Shown: positions 56,714-64,000 of the stretch, one piece after another
Layout of the letters: every line of letters starts with the position of its first letter
Position numbering within the stretch: the first letter of the stretch is position 1
Assembly: GCF_000517545.1 (NCBI RefSeq)
Contig: NZ_BAIV01000006.1
Coordinates: 62,001-126,000, forward strand
DNA: 64,000 bases
Direction: 5' to 3'
Source of the DNA: Bacteroides reticulotermitis JCM 10512
GTDB lineage: Bacteria; Bacteroidota; Bacteroidia; Bacteroidales; Bacteroidaceae
The notes under the pieces: generated by a model
What the model saw: the letters and a program-made list of their open reading frames with translations, nothing else
Database searches by the model: none
Told to the model about the DNA's origin: nothing
Position numbers and translations under genes: made by a program

Positions 56714-58669
56714 TTAATATCCTGGGTTCTGTCCGAACTCTGCAGGGTTATTAATCGTTTCCAGATACTTGGTCGGAATAGGACGCAAGTAATATTCTTT
56801 CTTGAATGTAGTGGCAGCACGCTTATTGTAATCAGCCAAACGAGTTTCGAAAGCATGATTACGTTTCAGCAAATACCAACGTCCACATTCACCGCAAAGT
56901 TCACGTGCATATTCATCAAATACAAAATCCAAATCAACATCCGACTGGCTAACGCTATATGCGCCCGAACGTGTACGAAGTTCGTTCAGGTATTTATAAG
57001 CATCACCTTTATTTAAACGCACAGAGGCTTCGGCAGCAATCAAGTAAACTTCCGCCATACGCATCACCATTACATCAAGCGTTTTACGTTGCGCGTCTCT
57101 ACCTACATACTTATTGCCCGGCATATTGAATTTAGACAGGGCCGGATAGATAGACAACCACAAAGCACTGTTAGCCGCAGGCTTGTCATATACCGCTCTC
57201 GCCGTACCATTCTCGTCGTAAAGTTCAGATACGTTGAGTACCAAGCCGGGGTATTGTGCTTTTTCCGCATCGGTCAAGGTCTTCAAAGAACAGTAAATAG
57301 CGTACTGATGAGCTTCCGAGGGACTAAGCGGTATAGCTGGATGCAGAATGTTACCTTCGGTTTTGTCCTGCGTAGTTTTAGCGGTTCCGTTGGCATTCCA
57401 AATAGCCAACTGACAATAGTTAGCATCGGCCGTGTTGTTGGACTCCAAGTTGAAGTGAGGATAAACTGTCTTTCCGATATTCGAAGCAGGAATACCAAAC
57501 TTATCACTTAGTTTAGTGGTAATTTCTTTCGCACATGCAGTTCCTCCGTACTCATAGGTTGCTCCCCAAGCAGGAATAGAATATGAAGAGTAAGCAGAGA
57601 TAAAGGAGTAGCGATAACGGCTGTCATTCATATCATCCGCAAAGCAGTCCATCAGGTATTTAGATGGCAAAAATATGGTACTGTTAGGACGACCGTATAC
57701 GAAGTTGGACGTTTTATCAACCAAACCTAAGTCAGTGTACGTACCCAATGCAGGCAAGAAGTGACGGAACATTTCACTCTGGGAATAATTACCATTTGTG
57801 TAAGCGTCCGAGTTTCTCTCCGCACCGGCAGCGATAAATAAGGCTTCCTTATTGTTACGGTTGTTGTTTTCATTAAAGACATCGGCAAACGCGGAATACA
57901 TCTCCCATCCATAAGTTGCCTGATTCTGAATCATCGATGTAGCTGTGTCATAAGCTTTTTCCAAATAACTTTTGCCATCGGTATCTACCAATTCATATCC
58001 AGCTCCGTTAATATACGCACGAGCCAACAATCCCATAGCCGACTTCTTCGTCACACGGCTATAATAATCGCTGAAGCTTACCGGCAAGTATTGAACGGCA
58101 AATTTCAAATCTTCAATAATAGCGGCATAGATCTCAGGTACCGTAGAACGCTCGGCACTGAAAGAGATATTATCGCTATCAGCAGCTTTCAACTGCAAAG
58201 ATACATTTCCGAACTGCTCAACAAGGTTCATATAGTAATAAGCACGCAAGCATCTGGCTTGTGCCACACATTCTCTGATTTCTTCCTCGCCACCTGTTAC
58301 ATTCGTCGCACCATCTACTACGATGTTACAGCTATTGATGCACAAATAGGAGTACTGCCATACCTTATAATAATAGCTATCATCGGTCTTCATGCTGTTG
58401 TAACTATGGTAACGCTGATAACTGGAACCGGACTTAGGCTCTTCCCAAATATCCGTACCGGCTTCGGTACAAACCAGGTAGTCACTACTCTGGTAGAGAT
58501 TGTTAATCAGCGCTGTATAGCAAGAGTTAACAAATGATTTATACGTTTCCAAGGTATAAGAACCGTCGGAAAGCTGACCTGAATTGTTGGGGTTAAATTC
58601 ATCAAGATCGCAAGACCCCAATGAAAGAACGCCAGCAAAAAACAAAACTAAAGTATATATTTTTTTCAT
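56714..58669 (-). CDS. SusD/RagB-family nutrient-binding lipoprotein
   Basis: A 651-residue surface lipoprotein (lipobox LGSC), intact, with the SusD helical N-terminus (SDGSYTLETYKSFVNSCYTALINNLYQ) and the C-terminal RagB domain (DVMVMRMAEVYLIAAEASVRLNKGDAYKYLNELRTRSGAY). It is longer than the other SusD in the window, with large loops that probably form a specific ligand site. It follows its SusC partner by 11 nt. No enzymes, regulators or sigma/anti-sigma genes are next to it, so the substrate is not indicated. Confidence 0.92.
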   Translation of the reverse strand: MKKIYTLVLFFAGVLSLGSCDLDEFNPNNSGQLSDGSYTLETYKSFVNSCYTALINNLYQSSDYLVCTEAGTDIWEEPKSGSSYQRYHSYNSMKTDDSYYYKVWQYSYLCINSCNIVVDGATNVTGGEEEIRECVAQARCLRAYYYMNLVEQFGNVSLQLKAADSDNISFSAERSTVPEIYAAIIEDLKFAVQYLPVSFSDYYSRVTKKSAMGLLARAYINGAGYELVDTDGKSYLEKAYDTATSMIQNQATYGWEMYSAFADVFNENNNRNNKEALFIAAGAERNSDAYTNGNYSQSEMFRHFLPALGTYTDLGLVDKTSNFVYGRPNSTIFLPSKYLMDCFADDMNDSRYRYSFISAYSSYSIPAWGATYEYGGTACAKEITTKLSDKFGIPASNIGKTVYPHFNLESNNTADANYCQLAIWNANGTAKTTQDKTEGNILHPAIPLSPSEAHQYAIYCSLKTLTDAEKAQYPGLVLNVSELYDENGTARAVYDKPAANSALWLSIYPALSKFNMPGNKYVGRDAQRKTLDVMVMRMAEVYLIAAEASVRLNKGDAYKYLNELRTRSGAYSVSQSDVDLDFVFDEYARELCGECGRWYLLKRNHAFETRLADYNKRAATTFKKEYYLRPIPTKYLETINNPAEFGQNPGY

Positions 58670-58680
58670 GTCGTTGTTAT

Positions 58681-61600
58681 TTAGAAAGTTAAATTAAGAC
58701 CAAATACAAAATCACGTGATAATGGGAAGTCGATACTACCATTCATTTCCGGATCATAGTTCTTCACATACTTATTGGGCGAGTAAGTGAATAGATTGGT
58801 CATTGTTGCATAAACTCTCAAATTGCCTATACCCAAACGTTTAACCAGATTGTCGGGTAATGTGTAACCCAATGTCAGATTTTTAAGTTTAAAGAAAGAG
58901 CCGTCTACATAGTGCATAGAATCATATCCCTCATAAGCACTTCTATCTTTGGATTGGTCGATGGCATAGAACAATACATTCTGATCAGCCTCAATCGTCT
59001 TATCATAATAAGTAAAGTACGTAGGAATGTTATAATCCGGATTTGGTGAGTATTTTCCGATCACCTTCCCATAATTCATCATTTGTCCCCAACGTGCGTA
59101 GAAGAATACAGACAGATCAAAGTTTTTGTATTTGAAATCATTCTTGAAGCCCATAGTCCAGTCCGGAGTAGTATGTCCAATCACCTGACGGTCATAGTCT
59201 GCACGTACCTTATACGGATTCTCAGCATTGATATCTACGCGTTCCCCATCAGGATTGGTATAGTAATATCCGGCTCCGTCTTGTTTAACACTCGGCAGAT
59301 CTAACTTGATATCACCTGGTTCACAACCGAACAAAGCAGCGTTTTCTCTTTCACTATATTGCCAAACACCAAGTACTTTGTATTTGTAATAAGAACCTAC
59401 AGCCTCGCCAACTTTGAATACCATATCTCCCTTTTGTGCGCTAAAAGCCATATCTTGTCCGTCGATCAACGTTTTAATTTTCTCCTTGTTCGCCGTAAAT
59501 GTCACAGTAGAATTCCAAGTGAAGTCTTTCTTCACAATGTTACGCGAGTTTATGCCAAGCTCAATACCACGGTTCTCTGTTCCGGCAGCATTCTTATTCA
59601 TTTTATAAGGAGTCGTTCCGCTATAATTTCCCATAATGGAAGACGGAAGAGACTGTGCGATAATTACGCCTTTCGTATTTGTTTTATACAGGTCCAAGGT
59701 CATATCGATCCGGCCATTTAGGAAGCTGGCGTCAATACCAAGGTTCCAATCATGTGTTTTCTCCCATGTCAGATTGCGATTGGTTATATATTCCGTAAAT
59801 TTAGCCGATGGTACAGTCTGCCCACCCAAAGAGGTTGTTACGTTTTCCATAGAAGCCATAGAAGTGTATTCGCTGATACCGGCATTGGTTCCGGCAACTC
59901 CATAACCTACACGTATCTTCAGATTATCCAACCAATTTCTAGTTCCTTCCATGAAAGCTTCATCCGAAATTCTCCATCCTCCGGATACAGCAGGGAAAAT
60001 ATTCCATTGCTTACCTTTAGCCAAACGTGAACTTCCGTCATAACGTCCTGATGCCGAGAATAAGTATTTTCCTTTATAAGAATAGTTGATACGTCCAATC
60101 AATCCCATTCCCTTCGACATAAGGTATTTACTGCTCAGACTCTTGTTGTTCGCATTTTGCAAAGCATACCACGACATATCATTAGTCGCAGGATTCTCTC
60201 CATAAATATAATATTCTTCGCTCTGATTGTAATTATAAGAAGTTACCCCTGTTACAGTCAGGTCGTGAACCTCGTTAAACGTTTCATGGTACGTGATAAT
60301 GTTTTCCCACTTATAATTATAACCTGTTCCGTTATTAACCGAACCGTATGGAGTCGTACTTCCTTTCAAAACATTATAAGAGCCTTCTCCCATAAATTTA
60401 CCCGAACGGGAATTTGAATAGCTACCACCCAGTTGTGTTCTAAACGACAAGGTTTTCATCGGTTTCCACTCAATGTATGTATCGACATAAGCTTTCCCAG
60501 CCTTTGTGCTGTTTTTAAAGACCCCATCTTGTTCGTCAGCCAACGGACTCGGATCCGCCGATGAACCTGCTATCGGGAAATCATTGATTGTACCGTCATC
60601 TCCATAAGCACGCCCCAACGGAGTAGCAAATAGAGCGGTTTCCAACACACCACTACGTGAGTTCTTGTTTGTAAAAGAAGCCTGCACATTAATACCGGCA
60701 TTGATCCATTTATTAATTTCCTGATCTACGCGAACACGTGTTGAGTATACTTTATAATTATCGTTCTTATACATACTTTTCTCATCGCTGTAGTTCAGAG
60801 AGAAGTAGGCTTTTGTTTTCTCAGTACCACCGGTAACAGAAAGGCTATAGTTTTGCTTCAAACCGGAATGTAATACCTCATCCGCCCAATCGACCCATTG
60901 GTTATTTTGAATCGCATCATAGCGCTCGCCGAATATTTCCTCCAGATTAGTAGTACCTACTAATTTATAGGAATCGGTCACGTATTGGATATAAGAATCT
61001 CCCGAACGCATCTTGGGCTTCTTTGCTCCTAAAGAAGTTCCGGCATAGGTATTAAAGTTTATGACCGGTTTACCGGCTTTTGATCCTTTGGTAGTTACAA
61101 TAATAACACCATTCGCACCACTCGACCCGTATATTGCTGTCGAAGAGGCATCTTTCAAAACCTCGATAGACTCAATATCGTTGGGGTTCAGTGTTGAAAT
61201 ATCACCCGGCATTCCGTCAATGATGTAAGTCGGATTAAAGGAGCTGGAAGATATATTTCCATCTTTATCAACCTGCAATGAACGAGTACCACGAAGTTGT
61301 ATAGTTGGCGAAGCACCTGCCTGCCCTGAAGATTTCGTAATATCCAAACCCGCAACTTTACCTTGCAAAGCATCCATCGGATTAGCTCCCGGATTTCTCG
61401 TAATATCTTCTGCTTTTACAGAAGCAACGGCACCGGTAAGGTCACGCTTCTTCACAGTACCATACCCAATCACAACTACCTCATCCAGTGTTTTTGTGTC
61501 CGGAGTCATCTTGATATTCAAGGGCGCATTTCCACTGACAGTTACAGTTTCGTCTTTGTACCCGATATAAGAGATAACGAGTTCTTTTTTTCCCGCAGGG

Positions 61601-61872
61601 AGATCAACCGAGAACTTACCGTCAAAGTCAGTAATCGTACCGGTAGTAGTTCCTTTCACTAGAATGGAAACTCCAATCAAAGGAATACCATTTTCATCAA
61701 TAATTGTTCCTTTTACATTTTTTGTTTGTGTAATGGCTTGTGGAGCAATATTATCCACACCTTTTTCCGCATAAACAGATAGCAGTGGCGCTGATAATAA
61801 AGAAAGCCCTAAGATCATGGCCGCACGTCTGGAATACGTTTGCCATGCTTCAATAAAAGCATAATCTTTCAT
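58681..61872 (-). CDS. SusC/RagA-family TonB-dependent transporter
   Basis: A ~1063-residue outer-membrane transporter: an N-terminal signal after a charged stretch, a carboxypeptidase-D-like domain (NVKGTIIDENGIPLIGVSILVKG), TonB box and plug (LDEVVVIGYGTVKKRDLTGAV; NPTYIIDGMPGD; NGVIIVTTKG), and a long barrel ending DFVFGLNLTF. Intact, unlike several neighbours. The frame opens with a TTG at 61881; ATG 61872 (MKDYAFIEAWQTYSRR) is preferred. It pairs with the SusD gene downstream. Confidence 0.93.
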   Translation of the reverse strand: MKDYAFIEAWQTYSRRAAMILGLSLLSAPLLSVYAEKGVDNIAPQAITQTKNVKGTIIDENGIPLIGVSILVKGTTTGTITDFDGKFSVDLPAGKKELVISYIGYKDETVTVSGNAPLNIKMTPDTKTLDEVVVIGYGTVKKRDLTGAVASVKAEDITRNPGANPMDALQGKVAGLDITKSSGQAGASPTIQLRGTRSLQVDKDGNISSSSFNPTYIIDGMPGDISTLNPNDIESIEVLKDASSTAIYGSSGANGVIIVTTKGSKAGKPVINFNTYAGTSLGAKKPKMRSGDSYIQYVTDSYKLVGTTNLEEIFGERYDAIQNNQWVDWADEVLHSGLKQNYSLSVTGGTEKTKAYFSLNYSDEKSMYKNDNYKVYSTRVRVDQEINKWINAGINVQASFTNKNSRSGVLETALFATPLGRAYGDDGTINDFPIAGSSADPSPLADEQDGVFKNSTKAGKAYVDTYIEWKPMKTLSFRTQLGGSYSNSRSGKFMGEGSYNVLKGSTTPYGSVNNGTGYNYKWENIITYHETFNEVHDLTVTGVTSYNYNQSEEYYIYGENPATNDMSWYALQNANNKSLSSKYLMSKGMGLIGRINYSYKGKYLFSASGRYDGSSRLAKGKQWNIFPAVSGGWRISDEAFMEGTRNWLDNLKIRVGYGVAGTNAGISEYTSMASMENVTTSLGGQTVPSAKFTEYITNRNLTWEKTHDWNLGIDASFLNGRIDMTLDLYKTNTKGVIIAQSLPSSIMGNYSGTTPYKMNKNAAGTENRGIELGINSRNIVKKDFTWNSTVTFTANKEKIKTLIDGQDMAFSAQKGDMVFKVGEAVGSYYKYKVLGVWQYSERENAALFGCEPGDIKLDLPSVKQDGAGYYYTNPDGERVDINAENPYKVRADYDRQVIGHTTPDWTMGFKNDFKYKNFDLSVFFYARWGQMMNYGKVIGKYSPNPDYNIPTYFTYYDKTIEADQNVLFYAIDQSKDRSAYEGYDSMHYVDGSFFKLKNLTLGYTLPDNLVKRLGIGNLRVYATMTNLFTYSPNKYVKNYDPEMNGSIDFPLSRDFVFGLNLTF

Positions 61873-62215
61873 TCGTTTCAATTTAAAGTTAATATTAGTA
61901 TATATTATACATCTTTTGCGAAGCCTCGCATCACTGTATAAATCACTTATCCAATATTAAGACGAGCCACCCCCAACGTTGTACTCAGAAGCCAATAAAA
62001 AAGAGAGCGTCACAATGGCTAAAGTGCGTTCTGGAGGGGGAAGAGGAGATCGTTTCTACGGTCAGAATATAGGCCAATCAACAATCTAATACGCGGAAAA
62101 GGAGTAGAAATCAAACACTTAAAAGTAAGCATGAGAATTGTTTTATGACCCAATAAGTTATTAATTTCTTTGTATTTTGCTGAATATTAGAAAATAAATG
62201 TAAATTTGCCATTCT
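61873..62215. other. Divergent intergenic region
   Basis: It separates the SusC gene (minus) from the FemAB-like gene (plus). A TAAATTTG box for the plus-strand gene lies at 62201-62208; no clear promoter box was found for the SusC gene, and no hairpin or ORF stands out. Confidence 0.5.
62201..62208 (+). promoter_or_regulatory. Promoter -7 box of the FemAB-like gene
   Basis: TAAATTTG ends 7 nt before the ATG at 62216, so the message would start almost at the start codon. Confidence 0.5.
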
Positions 62216-63212
62216 ATGCCACTTAAACTGACTACATATTATCGCGGAGAAGATATTCCAGAGTTACCTGGGAAAAACACATTCCACTCCAAAGAGTTGT
62301 TTCATATCTATGAAGCGACACCGGGATATACACCTGTTCTTATTGTAGCATTCGACAAGGATCGCCCAGTAGCAAGGTTATTGGCTGCTATCCGCAAATC
62401 AAAAAGATGGCTACCCGCTTTTCTAGTCCGCCAATGCATAGTGTATGGTTCCGGCGAATTTCTGGACGAGAGCCTTGCCAACGATAAAGAAAAGGAAGAA
62501 GAGGTGTTTGGTGAGATTCTGAAAAGCCTGACTCAAGAAGCAGCGCGTAAATGTGTACTGATTGAATTCCGTAACTTAGATAATGCCATGTTCGGGTATC
62601 GTTTTTTTCGTGCGAACCAATTCTTTCCGGTAAACTGGCTTCGAGTACGCAACTCACTGCATAGTTCGAAAAGTGCGGAAGCTCGTTTCAGTCCGTCTCT
62701 CTCCGACAAATAAAAAAGGGCTAAAGAATGGAGCCAAAGTAGAAGAGACTAACTCCCCTGAGGATATTAAAGCCTTTTCGAAAATGCTGCATAAAGTATA
62801 TTCTTCTCGCATACGCAGGTATTTCCCGAACAACAACTTTTTCAATCACATGGATAAATGGTTGATAAAAGGTAGCCACGGAAAAATATTCGTTGTGAGA
62901 TACAAGGAGAAAATCATAGGAGGATCTGTTTGTATATACTCAGACGACAATGCCTTTTTATGGTTTTCCGGAGGAATGCGAAAAACATATGCCCTGCAAT
63001 ACCCTGGGATCCTAGCTGTATGGAAAGCTTTAAATGATGCTCACGAGCGAGGATACCGCCACATGGAGTTCATGGATGTGGGACTACCATTTAGAAAACA
63101 TGGTTATCGTGACTTCGTTCTCCGCTTTGGCGGCAAACAAAGCAGTACTCGCCGGTGGTTCCGAATCAGCTGGTCATGGCTCAATAAATTAATGATAAAA
63201 TTCTATGTCTAA
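62216..63212 (+). CDS. FemAB/GNAT-like transferase, two frameshifts
   Basis: Joined over two breaks it has ~333 residues. It resembles FemA/FemB-type aminoacyl or acyl transferases of the GNAT superfamily, with a first domain ending FRANQFFPVNWLRVRNSLH and a second with KIFVVRYKEKIIGGSVCIYSDDNAFLWFSGG and MEFMDVGLPFRKHGYRDFVLRFGGK. The breaks are at about 62696-62703 (CTCTCTC; a G seems lost) and 62718-62723 (GGGCCTA read as GGGCTA). Repaired, the middle reads SPSRLRQIKKGLKNGAKVEE. Substrate unknown; a cell-envelope role is possible. Confidence 0.7.
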
Positions 63213-63508
63213 AAAGAGTATTTAGACAACTCTATTCGAATACTTTTCATCGCCGTTTATCACCCCATTCTTTCTCATAACCGAGATATAATCAGAAACT
63301 TAAAGATTAATCTCCATACTCAAGAAAGAGGATATAACACCGCTTACGCTTCTCTCAAGGGAATCAGACCGAACACACCATTTTCTTTGTCCATCCAGCA
63401 GCTTAAATTAATTGCATAAATATTTCTTTATTAAGCAAGAATTGATTTCCTTTGTGCTGTTTTATGCTATGCAGGCACATGTTTAAACTCAAATTAAAAA
63501 AGATAATT

Positions 63509-63912
63509 ATGAAGATTTCACACATCGAGCATCTAGGTATCGCTGTAAAAAGCATCGAAGAAGCCCTTCCGTATTATGAGAATGTATTAGGTTTGAAATG
63601 CTACAACATCGAGACTGTGGAAGACCAGAAGGTACGAACCGCCTTTTTGAAAGTAGGCGACACTAAAATTGAACTTCTGGAACCAACTTGCCCCGAAAGT
63701 ACAATCGCTAAATTTATAGAAAACAAAGGAGTAGGTGTTCACCACGTTGCGTTTGCCGTAGAAGATGGCGTAGCCAATGCATTGGCAGAAGCTGAGAGTA
63801 AAGAAATTCGTCTGATTGACAAGAGCCCCCGTAAAGGCGCCGAAGGATTACAGATAGCTTTCCTTCACCCAAGTCTACCTTAGGTGTACTGACCGAACTC
63901 TGTGAACACTAA
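63509..63912 (+). CDS. mce: Methylmalonyl-CoA epimerase, frameshifted near the end
   Basis: Joined, it is a ~134-residue VOC-fold enzyme interconverting the two methylmalonyl-CoA epimers on the succinate-propionate route. Motifs: KISHIEHLGIAVKSIEEALPYYENVLG, KVRTAFLKVGDTKIELLEP and GVHHVAFAVED. The break at about 63867-63872 (CACCCAAG, one base missing) is repaired to IAFLHPKSTLGVLTELCEH. The start is ATG 63509, not the upstream frame at 63452. The mmdA gene follows after 29 nt. Confidence 0.9.
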
Positions 63913-63941
63913 TCTTTAAAACTACCAAACAATAAGAAGTT

Positions 63942-64000
63942 ATGAGTAATCAACTTGAAAAAATTAAAGAGCTTATTGAGCGTCGCGCCATTGCACGTAT
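63942..64000 (+). CDS. Start of methylmalonyl-CoA decarboxylase/carboxyltransferase subunit, cut by window edge
   Basis: Only the first ~19 codons are present, reading MSNQLEKIKELIERRAIARI. This N-terminus and its position behind the epimerase gene fit the large carboxyltransferase subunit of methylmalonyl-CoA decarboxylase (MmdA/PccB type), which makes propionyl-CoA. Assignment rests mainly on context. Confidence 0.6.
   Translation, partial: MSNQLEKIKELIERRAIAR

Overview
The window looks like a chromosomal piece of a member of Bacteroidales, most likely a Bacteroides-like gut or anaerobic species. The evidence is two SusC/SusD outer-membrane uptake pairs, a fimbrillin-type lipoprotein, many lipoproteins with short lipoboxes, a bifunctional HisB, a thioredoxin-rich gene set, reverse rubrerythrin with PerR, a methylmalonyl-CoA epimerase/decarboxylase operon (propionate pathway), and repeated promoters of the Bacteroides type (TTTG, about 19 nt, then TAnnTTTG). 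No rRNA, tRNA, prophage, CRISPR array or complete transposase gene was seen.

Layout. 1-3.6 kb: end of a glycosyltransferase-like gene, two thioredoxins, a 529-bp non-coding repeat (copy A), and a perR-rubrerythrin oxidative-stress unit. 3.8-11.1 kb: nadE converging on a hisG-hisD-hisC-hisB operon that ends in a secreted phosphatase and begins with a leader peptide containing five His codons and an attenuator. 11.1-14.6 kb: thioesterase, a fimbrillin-like protein with a FISUMP-like C-terminus, a DUF2490 protein. 14.9-22.4 kb: DMP19-like protein, a lipoprotein, Yip1-like protein, smpB, metH, a degenerate repeat (copy C), and a sodium symporter with its tiny accessory protein. 22.5-29.9 kb: lytic transglycosylase, udk, Dabb protein, dsbD, a NifU-like/GGGtGRT pair, queH. 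29.9-39.9 kb: a membrane TPR-AraC regulator followed by a SusC-SusD-DUF4843-PKD-TlpA operon. 39.9-42 kb: a long gap with the second, inverted copy of the repeat (copy B). 42-53 kb: housekeeping genes (FKBP, TonB-like, pheS, MFS, nth, pgk, substrate-binding lipoprotein, DUF418, TPR). 53-56.5 kb: maf-kdsC-like-DUF2520-nitroreductase operon and carbonic anhydrase. 56.7-61.9 kb: a second SusC/SusD pair. 62.2 kb to the end: FemAB-like transferase, methylmalonyl-CoA epimerase and the start of mmdA.

Two signals stand out. First, repeat copies A and B are the same length, lie in opposite orientation, carry terminal inverted repeats, and each holds four short dyads spaced almost exactly 23 bp apart. 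Nothing in the gene annotation explains this. Second, at least 15 otherwise normal genes are broken by 17 small indels, nearly all single-base losses. About half of these lose one base in an (A/G)GCC(A/T) context, which looks like a systematic consensus error rather than gene decay. I therefore annotate those genes over their full span and mark the breaks.
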